A stretch of DNA of 64,000 nucleotides from CAIQPV01 sp963719855 (GTDB lineage: Bacteria; Pseudomonadota; Gammaproteobacteria; Burkholderiales; Gallionellaceae): assembly GCA_963719855.1 (NCBI GenBank), contig CAVRDK010000008.1:124001-188000 (forward strand), given 5' to 3'. Below the pieces are notes generated by a model. That model was given only the letters and a program-made list of their open reading frames with translations. It had not been told where the DNA came from and ran no database searches. The position numbers were made by a program, and so were the translations under genes. Within the stretch, counting starts at the first letter, position 1; each line of letters opens with the position of its first letter. Positions 1-8,108 of the stretch are shown here, piece after piece.

Positions 1-1801
1 CGCCTCCGTGGCGCGCCACGGTATCACCCTCGCGCACCGTGGCGGCGAGACGCTCGCCGACCGCCTTGAGAAGCCGGTCACCGGTTTCGTGACCAAGGCT
101 GTCATTGACCACCTTGAAATTGTCCAGGTCGAGGAACAGCACCCCCACCAACCGATCATAGCGGAGAGCAAGGCGAATCGCCTGATTGAGCCGGTCGGCG
201 AGTAAATTGCGGTTCGGCAGGCCGGTGAGGGCGTCATGATGCGCTTGGTATTCGAGTTGGAACTCGTACTGTTTGCGATCATTGATGTCGTAGCAGGCAC
301 CAAGATAACCGACGAACTCGCCGTCCAGGTCGGTAAAGGGTGCGCCGTGTTCGAGCAACCAGTGGTAGCTACCGTCACGATGGCGCATGCGGTATTCCAT
401 GACGAACGGCTCGCGCCGGTTGAAGGCGGAAAGAAAGGTGCCGAGGCAGCGCTCGCGGTCTTCTGGATATACTCCATCCGTTCGCCCGTCGCCCAGTTCC
501 TGCCCCAAGGTACGGCCAGTAAATTCCAGCCAAGAGCGGTTGACGTAATCGCATTTACCGTCCTTACCCACTCGCCAGATCGGGTTGGGAAACTCCTGCA
601 TCAACTTGAGGTGAAAATCGAGCGAGGACCGCAGTCGTTGCTCCAGCATCTTGAAATACATGATGTCGCGCATGATGCTGGAATAGTAGGCTACCGCGCC
701 GTCTTCTCCCCGGTGGGCGAGAATGACCTGCGACACCGGAATGTCAGCACCGGCGTGGTTGCGCAGCATGTTTTCCCCAGACCACGATCCAGACTGCGCT
801 GCAACCGGCAAGGCGGTGTGGAGGATGCGTTTAGCCTCTTCGGGGAGGTAAAAATCGGCGAGGTTGTAACGGCCAATGCCTTCAACTTCGGTGAGTCCCA
901 GCATCTTGCGACCGGCGCGATTGAGGTAGAGCATCCGGCCATTGGGCGTAGCGGTGCCGACAATGTCGGTGGTGGCTTCGAGAATGGCTGCCAGAATGGC
1001 ATTTTCCCGCGCGCGGCTATCAAGCTCCTCAATCAGCTCGGCGTTCTGCGCGGCGGTAGTGTTGAACGTCAGCACCAGTTCGCCGATCTCGTCGCTTGAG
1101 TGAAAATCCAGGCGCACGGCCCGCTCGCCGGAAGCAAACCGCCGCGCAAAATCGGCCAGCTTAAGGATTGGCGCAGTGATCCGCGAGCGCACGTAAAAGA
1201 AAGCCCAAAACATAATCAGGACTTCCACCGCCTGCACTAGGTAAATGATGAAATCCGCACGCTGGTGGCCGGTGCGGGCAGCGGTTTCGAGCGCATTTAC
1301 CAAACGCTCGGCATCCTTCAACAATAACACCGAATAGGCGGCTACCGCACCTTGAGCAACGCGCCGCGCCTCCAGATCTTTCCCCGCCAGCACCTGCTCC
1401 AGTGCGGCATGCTGGAGTGGCCGAATTTTCCCGATCCGCTCCAGATTATCGTCCAGATTCGTTCCGGTGCTGTGCATCAACAGGGGGAGTTGCCCAACTT
1501 CATGAACCACCCTGGCGTAATACACCTCGAATTCAGCCTCCGCATTCCGCGCCGATTGTCCGACATCTTCGTCAGGTTCCAGCACGTAGCTGGCCGAACG
1601 GAGAGCGATCTGCTGGGAGAGAAAGCGCAACCGTCCACTCTGGTTGACAATACCGGCGACATTCACGATGCCGTTGTACAGCTTTTCGGCGAAATACAGG
1701 TTGCCGCCGGCAAGCGTCGCCAGCAACAGTAATATCGCGCCCAGCTTGAGACTCACCGATAAACGGCGAGGCGTAGCAACGGATTCGGATGAAATAGTCA
1801 T
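1..1801 (-). CDS. Membrane-bound PAS-GGDEF signalling protein, cut by the window start
   Basis: About 600 codons are visible before the gene runs off the left edge. It starts at ATG 1801 after a GAGGG ribosome site. In order: a membrane helix (about residues 14-34), a periplasmic helical sensor with the NQSGRLRFLSQQ motif typical of PilJ/nitrate-sensor type domains, a second membrane helix (about 190-212), HAMP, two PAS domains (about 290-400 and 410-520, the second with a PAC tail), then the start of a GGDEF domain with DALTGLPNRNLLADRL. The window ends inside ARHGG, exactly where the GGDEF signature would begin. The family makes cyclic di-GMP when the GGDEF motif is intact. That cannot be checked here, nor whether an EAL domain follows. 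It is probably transcribed away from the cytochrome gene to its right as a separate unit. Confidence 0.9.
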   Translation of the reverse strand, partial: MTISSESVATPRRLSVSLKLGAILLLLATLAGGNLYFAEKLYNGIVNVAGIVNQSGRLRFLSQQIALRSASYVLEPDEDVGQSARNAEAEFEVYYARVVHEVGQLPLLMHSTGTNLDDNLERIGKIRPLQHAALEQVLAGKDLEARRVAQGAVAAYSVLLLKDAERLVNALETAARTGHQRADFIIYLVQAVEVLIMFWAFFYVRSRITAPILKLADFARRFASGERAVRLDFHSSDEIGELVLTFNTTAAQNAELIEELDSRARENAILAAILEATTDIVGTATPNGRMLYLNRAGRKMLGLTEVEGIGRYNLADFYLPEEAKRILHTALPVAAQSGSWSGENMLRNHAGADIPVSQVILAHRGEDGAVAYYSSIMRDIMYFKMLEQRLRSSLDFHLKLMQEFPNPIWRVGKDGKCDYVNRSWLEFTGRTLGQELGDGRTDGVYPEDRERCLGTFLSAFNRREPFVMEYRMRHRDGSYHWLLEHGAPFTDLDGEFVGYLGACYDINDRKQYEFQLEYQAHHDALTGLPNRNLLADRLNQAIRLALRYDRLVGVLFLDLDNFKVVNDSLGHETGDRLLKAVGERLAATVREGDTVARHGG

Positions 1802-1929
1802 GATCCCTCTAAACTTCTCTGGGAGCGGTCTTGAGGCCGCGTTTTTCGACTGCCCGGTCTTTATACCAACATTTGCGCTTATCCGCCAACTCGGTAAGCG
1901 TCACTGCACTACCTGTCTGATGTTTACAA

Positions 1930-2691
1930 TTAATCGTTTAGAACTGACAAGTAGGCCAAGATATCACGAATTTCCTCCGGCTTGAGTTGATTCAACACGT
2001 CTTTTTCCCGATCCTTCAAATCGCTGTCGTGGATGCGTTCGCCAGCTACGAATTTATCGATCTGGCGCTTCAGGTATTGCGTGTATTGACCAGCCAACAT
2101 CGGAGTTCCTTTCTTCCCCAGCCCTTTTGAGCCGTGACATGGGGCACATTCCCGCTTATAAATCTTGGTGCCCGCATCGACATCACCCTCGGCACGAGGA
2201 ACATTAAATACCTTTGCCATCGCCGTTAGACGAGCCAGCGCGTCTTCGTTCTCCTTGAACACCGGCGGCGCAGTATCCAGCTTGATTCCGGACAGGTACG
2301 CAGAAATTTGAACAATATCTTCTTCGGGCAGTTCGCGCTCCTCGGTGTAGGGAAACATCGGCATATTTGTGCGTTGCCGCCCCTTGAAATTGACCAATTG
2401 TGCTTTCAAATACTCGACGTCTTGTCCGGCCAAGCGCGGATATTCCCCCTTCTTGCCGCCCTCTCCCATCGGACCGTGACAACCGGCGCATACGCCGTTG
2501 ATCTGTTGGCCGATCTCCGGGTCGACTTTAACACCAAGCCCAGCCGTGGGTGTTGTCGGTGCAGATGTAGTAGCGTTAGAAGTGGCAGGTACCGATTTCT
2601 TGGGGGCTTTCTGGGCTGCTATCAGCCCGGACGAAAAAAACAACAGTGCTACGCAACTGGCGACAGCAACAAAATGACGAACCATCAACAT
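1930..2691 (-). CDS. Diheme cytochrome c (c4-like), periplasmic
   Basis: The 253-residue product has an N-terminal signal peptide (hydrophobic to about residue 26), an Ala/Thr/Pro-rich linker, then two class I cytochrome domains with haem motifs CAGCH and CAPCH. Each domain carries the RLAGQ or MLAGQ segment typical of cytochrome c4 and c-553 families. Such proteins shuttle electrons in the periplasm. It lies last in the co-oriented run ubiE-menA-tlpA-cytochrome, about 50 bases after the thioredoxin gene. An ATG two codons further in is an alternative start. Its likely partner is an unidentified oxidase or reductase. A role with the nearby N2O reductase is possible but only inferred from location. 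Confidence 0.88.
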   Translation of the reverse strand: MLMVRHFVAVASCVALLFFSSGLIAAQKAPKKSVPATSNATTSAPTTPTAGLGVKVDPEIGQQINGVCAGCHGPMGEGGKKGEYPRLAGQDVEYLKAQLVNFKGRQRTNMPMFPYTEERELPEEDIVQISAYLSGIKLDTAPPVFKENEDALARLTAMAKVFNVPRAEGDVDAGTKIYKRECAPCHGSKGLGKKGTPMLAGQYTQYLKRQIDKFVAGERIHDSDLKDREKDVLNQLKPEEIRDILAYLSVLND

Positions 2692-2743
2692 ACAAGTCTC
2701 TCTTGAAAAATAACAATAATAACTAAGGTTTCAGAAAGGCAAA

Positions 2744-3253
2744 TTACAACATAGGGTCGAGAATCTGTTGCAACCGTGCCGGCGTCAGAATACCCAGCTT
2801 GATGGCGACAACATTGCCTTGGCGGTCAAGCACTATGGTGAAGGGCAGTCCTGCCGCCTTATTATCGAGAGCTTGAAGCAGGGCAATACCATTGTCACTT
2901 CCGGTCATCAGCACAGGGTAGGAAATGCCGTTAGCCTTGACAAAATCGCGCACCAAATCCGCGTCGTCCTCGATGGCCGCTCCGATGAATACCACGCCAC
3001 GCAAGGCATATTTTTTCCGACCCGCCTCAAGATGCGGAATCTCGGTGCGGCAGGGCGAACACCAGGTCGCCCAGAAATTCAACACGATTACCTTACCCTT
3101 CCATTCCGCTAATGTCACCGGCTTACCGTCAAGCGTTTTGAAGGTTGCGGCAAAAGCTGGCGCGGAAGAAGGCATCGCCTCCGTTTCGGCAACAACAGAC
3201 GGTGCCGCCACCAATCCCAGAAGCAGTAAAAGAAGATACACAGGCCGAATCAT
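2744..3253 (-). CDS. TlpA/ResA-like periplasmic thioredoxin
   Basis: The 169-residue product has an N-terminal signal or anchor (LLLLLLGLVAA, about residues 6-16) and a thioredoxin fold with redox motif WCSPC in the FWATWCSPC context, the usual TlpA/ResA/CcmG signature. This group reduces disulfides outside the membrane, often haem-binding cysteines of apocytochrome c or copper-site cysteines. I chose the start at 3253 because its ATG overlaps the menA stop as ATGA, which implies translational coupling. A longer reading upstream lies inside menA and has no support. The neighbouring cytochrome genes make a cytochrome-maturation or copper-insertion role plausible, but that is inference. Confidence 0.86.
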   Translation of the reverse strand: MIRPVYLLLLLLGLVAAPSVVAETEAMPSSAPAFAATFKTLDGKPVTLAEWKGKVIVLNFWATWCSPCRTEIPHLEAGRKKYALRGVVFIGAAIEDDADLVRDFVKANGISYPVLMTGSDNGIALLQALDNKAAGLPFTIVLDRQGNVVAIKLGILTPARLQQILDPML

Positions 3254-4146
3254 GTCAGCAGCCCTACGCTTAAAAGAAAGCCGAAACCTAGTTGCAATTG
3301 CGCGGTTTGCGCCAGCAGGCGGTTGAATATCGGCCCTGGTGTCTCGCGGCAAAACAACACCACAAGGGAAATCGCCCAGGGCAGCGTCAACGCTGGCAAC
3401 CACCACACCTTCAAGCAACCGGGAATAAAGAGCATCAGATAAGGTGCCAGCATCGATACCCCATATTCCACTTTGCTTCCCGCACGCCCGAGGCAAACGG
3501 CCAGCGTATTTTTCCCGATCTTCCGGTCACTATCAAGATCGCGGTAGTTGTTTACTGCAATCACAGCGGCTGCGAGCAAACCAATCATGGAAGCGGCAAC
3601 AAAAACATTCCGGCCAAGCCGAAATGTTTGCAGATAGTAACTGCCCATCACTGCGCCCAGCCCGAAAAACAGCCAAACGAACAGCTCACCCAGAGCACTG
3701 TAGGCTATCGGGCGCGGCCCGCCGGTGTAGGCCCAGCCTGCGGCAATGGAACAGAGCCCAAGCAACAAGATCGGCCAGCCGCCATGCCAGACCAAATAGC
3801 AACCCAGCAGCACGGCAAGTCCGAAACATACAAATGCAGCGCGTCGCACAGCACCGGGCTCTAGCCAGCCGGAAGCTGTGGCTCGTAATGGGCCGAGGCG
3901 CCCAACGCCATCCGCGCCGCGCTCGAAATCGCCGACATCATTATGCAAATTAGTGCCTATCTGAATCAGCATCGCCGCAGCCAGCGTCGCCAGCAAAAGA
4001 ATCCAGGAAATCGCGCCGACCTCGGCGTAAGCAAAGCTGCTGCCGACCATCACCGGTACGATGGAAACCGTCAGTGTCTTGGGACGGATCGCCATCCACC
4101 ATATCTGGAGTATCGAGTGCTGAGTGCAGAATGCCGTGTGGTTCAT
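3250..4146 (-). CDS. menA: 1,4-dihydroxy-2-naphthoate polyprenyltransferase
   Basis: The 298-residue integral membrane prenyltransferase belongs to the UbiA superfamily. It joins a polyprenyl chain to 1,4-dihydroxy-2-naphthoate to give demethylmenaquinone. Supporting features are RPKTLTVSIVPVMVG at the N-terminus, the Asp motif NDVGDFERGADGVGR, a second NNYRDLDSDRKIGKNT motif, and about eight hydrophobic helices. The ATG follows directly on the ubiE stop, and its own stop overlaps the next gene, so ubiE-menA-tlpA form a tight operon. An internal methionine (MAIRPKT, residue 18) is an alternative start. Its base composition is like the GC-rich surroundings, unlike menB-menF, so its origin may differ from theirs. 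Confidence 0.93.
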   Translation of the reverse strand: MNHTAFCTQHSILQIWWMAIRPKTLTVSIVPVMVGSSFAYAEVGAISWILLLATLAAAMLIQIGTNLHNDVGDFERGADGVGRLGPLRATASGWLEPGAVRRAAFVCFGLAVLLGCYLVWHGGWPILLLGLCSIAAGWAYTGGPRPIAYSALGELFVWLFFGLGAVMGSYYLQTFRLGRNVFVAASMIGLLAAAVIAVNNYRDLDSDRKIGKNTLAVCLGRAGSKVEYGVSMLAPYLMLFIPGCLKVWWLPALTLPWAISLVVLFCRETPGPIFNRLLAQTAQLQLGFGFLLSVGLLT

Positions 4147-4881
4147 TTAAGCATCATCCAGTTCTGGCTTGATTCCGCTGTGTAGACAGGCGATGCCGAA
4201 AGTCAGGTTGCGAAAGCTCGACTCGCCGAACCCTGCCTGCTCCATGAGGTGCTTGAATGCTTTCTGATCAGGAAAACGGCGGATGGATTCGACCAGATAA
4301 GTATAGGCTTCCGGTTCGCGCGCAATCCACGCACCGAGACGTGGAATCACAGCAAACGAGAACAGGTCGTAGAACGGCCTGACTGGCAACCATGGGCGGG
4401 AAAATTCCAGACAGAGAAAGCGTCCGCCCGGCTTGAGTATGCGCAAAATTTCCCGCAGCGTATCTTCCAGGCAGGTGACATTGCGAATACCAAAAGCGAT
4501 GGTGACGGTATCCACCGAAGCGGATGCCAGCGGGATGCCTTCGCCGCTGCCGGCAAGCCAACCGATGTGTCGAATGCCCCGCTCGCGACCGACCTCCATC
4601 ATCTCCAGGCTGGGATCGCACACTAACACCTGCCGGTTGGTATCGGCCAGCAATCTGGCCACATCCCCAGTGCCGCCTGCCAGATCGACGATCACTTGGC
4701 CCGAGCGCGGATTGGCGGCGCGCGCCAAGGTGCGCTTCCACAAACGGTGGATGCCGAAGCTCATGGCATCGTTCATCAGGTCGTAGCGCCTTGCGACACT
4801 GGCAAACACCCGGCGGATGCGATGCCTGCGCTCATCCTGGTCAACGGCTTGATAGCCGAAAGTGTTTGAGAGATCAGCCAT
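4147..4881 (-). CDS. ubiE: Demethylmenaquinone/ubiquinone C-methyltransferase
   Basis: The 244-residue SAM-dependent methyltransferase has the class I SAM motif VDLAGGTGDVARLL and UbiE/MenG family blocks such as YDLMNDAMSFGIHRLWKR and AFGIRNV. It methylates demethylmenaquinol in menaquinone synthesis and the matching ubiquinone intermediate. It lies 14 bases after menB and abuts menA, so here it probably serves as menG. It is intact and has the GC-rich composition of the right-hand cytochrome genes. A decayed partial second copy lies at about 11150-11463, on the far side of the men block. Host betaproteobacteria usually need ubiE for ubiquinone, so another copy may exist elsewhere. Confidence 0.95.
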   Translation of the reverse strand: MADLSNTFGYQAVDQDERRHRIRRVFASVARRYDLMNDAMSFGIHRLWKRTLARAANPRSGQVIVDLAGGTGDVARLLADTNRQVLVCDPSLEMMEVGRERGIRHIGWLAGSGEGIPLASASVDTVTIAFGIRNVTCLEDTLREILRILKPGGRFLCLEFSRPWLPVRPFYDLFSFAVIPRLGAWIAREPEAYTYLVESIRRFPDQKAFKHLMEQAGFGESSFRNLTFGIACLHSGIKPELDDA

Positions 4882-4895
4882 TGAACTTCCTACCC

Positions 4896-5787
4896 TTAGT
4901 AATATCTCGGAAAATCTTCGAACTCAGGCTGTCGTTTTTCGACAAAAGCCGCTCTCCCTTCAACTGCCTCTTCAGTTCCATAAGCAAGTCTTGTTGCTTC
5001 TCCGGCAAATATTTGTTGGCCTACGATGCCATCATCGACAAGATTAAATGCGAACTTCAACATGCGTTGAGACATTGGTGATTTTGCATTAATTATCTTT
5101 GCCCACTCCAAACCAACATCTTCAAGTTCCTCATGAGGTACGACCTTGTTAACCATACCCATTTCGAACGCATCCTGAGCGCTGTACTTGAGGCCTAGGA
5201 AAAATATTTCACGTGCCCGCTTCTGACCGATTTGCCGAGCAAGATAAGCGGAACCGTATCCCCCATCAAAACTAGCCACATCAGCATCCTTTTGTTGAAA
5301 AATTGCATGCTCACGTGATGCTATTGTTATATCACAAATCACATGAAGTGAATGTCCACCGCCAACAGCCCAACCCGGAACCATTGCGATAACCACTTTA
5401 GGCATGAAACGAATCAGGCGCTGAACTTCCAAAATATGCAGGCGGCCCAGCCTAATTTTTGAAGCTGTATCCAATTCTTCGTATTGATATCCATCCTTAC
5501 TGCGTACACGTTGATCACCACCAGCACTGAATGCCCAAACTCCATCTTTTGGTGAAGGGCCGTTCCCTGTAAGTAATACTACGCCAACACTACTTAAGGC
5601 TTTGGCGTGCTCAAATGCAACGCATAATTCATCAACCGTTTTGGGTCGAAAAGCATTTCGACACTCTGGTCGATTGAATGCAATTTCTGACTGTCCCCTG
5701 CCCCTTTGCTTTATGATAAGTTATATCTTCAAACTGGAACCCCTCAACCTCATCCCATTTGTCTGGGTTAAATATTTTAGAAACCAT
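4896..5787 (-). pseudogene. menB: 1,4-dihydroxy-2-naphthoyl-CoA synthase, one-base frameshift near the N-terminus
   Basis: The product belongs to the crotonase superfamily and closes the second ring of menaquinone, turning o-succinylbenzoyl-CoA into dihydroxynaphthoyl-CoA. The main frame shows family blocks AFNRPECRNAFRPKTVDEL, FSAGGDQ, GWAVGGGHSLHVICD and DADVASFDGGYGS, ending FEDFPRYY. The natural start is ATG 5787 (MVSKIFNPDKWDEVEGF). That frame reads to GQGTVR at about 5686, where the homologous continuation IAFNRPE appears one base later. One extra A in the AGAAATT run explains it. Without correction the first frame stops about 15 codons on, and the second frame has a stop just upstream (5721-5723). 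Either the gene is broken, or the base is a sequencing error. Confidence 0.87.
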
Positions 5788-5924
5788 TTTTATCTCGCTT
5801 TTATCAATGAAGTTGTAATCTCTGTGTGTTCAATCCCCCGCCCCATAGGTGCGAAGGCAGGCTGAAAGCCAGCCGATTGAATAGCGCAGTCATACCCAGC
5901 AGCTTGCGGCAGGGTGCGTAATTG
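5788..5924. other. Gap between menE and menB with a GC-rich islet
   Basis: This is the only sizeable gap in the men run (137 bases). Roughly 5830-5924 is GC-rich, in contrast to the AT-rich genes on both sides, and contains a short hairpin around GGCTGAAAGCC. I recognise no gene or RNA family in it. It may be a small insertion remnant or a leader for menB. Confidence 0.4.
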
Positions 5925-7055
5925 TTAATGAGCAGAAGCATTTAAATATTCGCCAATCGTTTCTTTTCTTCTGATTTTTTCTGAATCAGTTAATTCAAAC
6001 TTGGGAGTAAAATGAATTTTCTTGGGAATGGAATACCGAGCTAAATGGCTTCTGAAATAGCCCCTTAATTGAGACAGTTTCCGATCTTCAAAAGGGGTGC
6101 CTTCTATTATTAACTCGACCCTTTCTCCCAACAATTCATCGGGTACGCCAAAGACAAAAAAACGTCTCCCATCAAGCTCCCCTTCAATATCATTTTCAAT
6201 CATTTCGGAGAATATTTTAACTCCGCCAGAGTTTATGACATTGTCTTTTCGACCAAGAAGATCAAAGTTATTAGCGGTATTGAATACAACAATGTCATTT
6301 GTCGTTGACTTATCTATTCCCAAATAGCTCACTGAAATAATCAAACAACCGTCGGAGTCACAGTCCAGATATACACCCGGCAGAGGCTCAAAACCAGTAT
6401 TTTCGTTATGATCTCTTATTCGTTTTACGGCTATATGACCTAATGTTTCCGTCATCCCATAAGTAATAAATATGTTCGAATTTACAGTACAAAGTCGTTT
6501 TATCAATCTTTCATTAACTGCTGAACCACCGATAATCAATGTTTTTATTGAATTAAGAGAATTACAATTCGCTTTCAGAACATGTTCGACCTGAAAGGGT
6601 ACCATCGCGGCGAATTCCAATTCAGTAGACGTTAAAGACTCGAAAGGGTTGGAAGATGGTTTTACTATAATCAGATCAAGTTCCAGAACAAGTGCTCTTA
6701 CAATAACCATTTTTCCTGCAATGTAATCTGCAGGTAGGCACAAGAGAATTCTATCGCCTTTCTTTAACCCAAAGTATTGACCGGTCATTCGGACCGAAAG
6801 CTCCATCTGAGCTTTGCTAAACCTCATCTCTTTCGGAGCACTCGTTGTGCCGGATGTATTGATACTGATGTGGCAGTCATCATTAAGCCAGCTTTGGATA
6901 AATTGATAAATCTTTCTTTCCCATTCCTCGGTTGAATTGGAGGAAAGGTTGGCTTTACATAAATCTTGCAGTTCAAATCGTGTTAGTGACTTGCCGTTAA
7001 TGGTAAATGTACCTGAGTAACTTTCCTTTTTCACAGGATTAGTACAAGTTTGCAT
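5925..7055 (-). CDS. menE: o-Succinylbenzoate-CoA ligase
   Basis: This 376-residue acyl-CoA synthetase of the ANL superfamily activates o-succinylbenzoate with ATP and CoA. It shows the AMP-binding loop INTSGTTSAPKEM, the TYGMTETLGH motif, and the C-terminal hinge lysine region near the end (SIPKKIHFT). It is shorter than many AMP-forming ligases, as MenE proteins of Bacteroidetes type commonly are. I chose ATG 7055, preceded by AAGGG, which overlaps the menC stop by 17 bases. A TTG at 7079 in the same frame is less likely. The gene is AT-rich with A/T-ending codons, like menC, menD and menF. Confidence 0.9.
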   Translation of the reverse strand: MQTCTNPVKKESYSGTFTINGKSLTRFELQDLCKANLSSNSTEEWERKIYQFIQSWLNDDCHISINTSGTTSAPKEMRFSKAQMELSVRMTGQYFGLKKGDRILLCLPADYIAGKMVIVRALVLELDLIIVKPSSNPFESLTSTELEFAAMVPFQVEHVLKANCNSLNSIKTLIIGGSAVNERLIKRLCTVNSNIFITYGMTETLGHIAVKRIRDHNENTGFEPLPGVYLDCDSDGCLIISVSYLGIDKSTTNDIVVFNTANNFDLLGRKDNVINSGGVKIFSEMIENDIEGELDGRRFFVFGVPDELLGERVELIIEGTPFEDRKLSQLRGYFRSHLARYSIPKKIHFTPKFELTDSEKIRRKETIGEYLNASAH

Positions 7056-8094
7056 AGTCCAAACCCTTGTTTTTATCAAACCAGAGCCGATTGCCTTTCA
7101 GGTATAACGGTGAAGATATGTTATTGGTAAATAGTTGCCCGGTTCCCAAGCCTTGTGGAATTCGAGTACCCAGCATGGCTGTCCATTGCGCAATTGCGTT
7201 TAAACCAATGTTTGATTCAAGGGCCGAAGTAATCCACCAGCCAATATTATGTTTCCCCGCACTATCAATCCATCCTTGCGATTTTTTAAACCCGCCTAAA
7301 AGCGATGGCTTCAATATAATGTATTGGGGCTTAACAAAACCTAACAACTGCTCTCTCTCATTAGCACTGGGTTTACCAATAAGTTCCTCATCCAGGGCAA
7401 TCGGAAGAGGAGTCTTGCGACATATCTCGGCTAATAATTCCACCTGACCAGCTTGAACGGGTTGTTCAATGGAATGAATATTCAGTTTTGCAAGCGTTTC
7501 AAGTTTACGATAGACATCGTTTTCTTCAAAAGCTCCATTAGCATCAACACGAATTTCGATCGAATCCGCGCCATATACTTTCCTAAAATCTTTTATGACC
7601 TCGATCTCGTCAGCAAAATTTAATGCGCCAATTTTTAACTTTACACACAAAAATCCATTATCAATTTTTTCACGCAATTGTCGCCGCATATAATCTGCGT
7701 TACCCATCCATATTAACCCATTTGTATGAATGGAATTTTCGCCTTTGGTAAATCCGGAAGGAAAGATAATCCCCATACTTCGACAATCCAAGTTTAGCTT
7801 GGCACATTCAAGTCCAAATTGAAGCGATGGAAATTCGGCAAGTTTACAATCCATATCAACCAGATAGTCATCTATATTTTCACATAGGTCATCCAGCTTG
7901 TTTTCGATATTATTAAAGTTATCAATACTTAACCCTTGCAGAGGGCCACATTCACCAATTCCAACAACCGCATCATTGCCTTGCTCTCTCAAGAAAATAA
8001 TCCACGAGTCTTTCTGCGTTAACACACCGCGCGATGTACCACTCGGCCTCTTGAAATCAAGTGTATATTTTTTCCAATTTGCTGAATACCTCAT
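7039..8094 (-). CDS. menC: o-Succinylbenzoate synthase
   Basis: This 351-residue enolase-superfamily enzyme dehydrates SHCHC to o-succinylbenzoate. The catalytic pattern is visible: the KLKIG lysine pair (about residue 176), metal ligands in RVDANGAF, IEQPV and ALDEEL, and the later lysine in ILKPSLLGG. The C-terminal GLGTGQLF also fits. It starts 14 bases after the menD stop and overlaps menE, so it sits inside one operon. Its sequence style and AT-rich codons resemble Bacteroidetes MenC more than proteobacterial MenC, in my judgement. A phylogeny would be needed to confirm this. Confidence 0.92.
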   Translation of the reverse strand: MRYSANWKKYTLDFKRPSGTSRGVLTQKDSWIIFLREQGNDAVVGIGECGPLQGLSIDNFNNIENKLDDLCENIDDYLVDMDCKLAEFPSLQFGLECAKLNLDCRSMGIIFPSGFTKGENSIHTNGLIWMGNADYMRRQLREKIDNGFLCVKLKIGALNFADEIEVIKDFRKVYGADSIEIRVDANGAFEENDVYRKLETLAKLNIHSIEQPVQAGQVELLAEICRKTPLPIALDEELIGKPSANEREQLLGFVKPQYIILKPSLLGGFKKSQGWIDSAGKHNIGWWITSALESNIGLNAIAQWTAMLGTRIPQGLGTGQLFTNNISSPLYLKGNRLWFDKNKGLDYANLY

Positions 8095-8108
8095 ATGGAT
8101 AATCGGCT

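Noticed and set aside
236..1099. Long plus-strand frame in the first kilobase
   Set aside because: It is the antisense of the PAS-HAMP region. The minus strand reads clear HAMP, PAS and GGDEF motifs without interruption.
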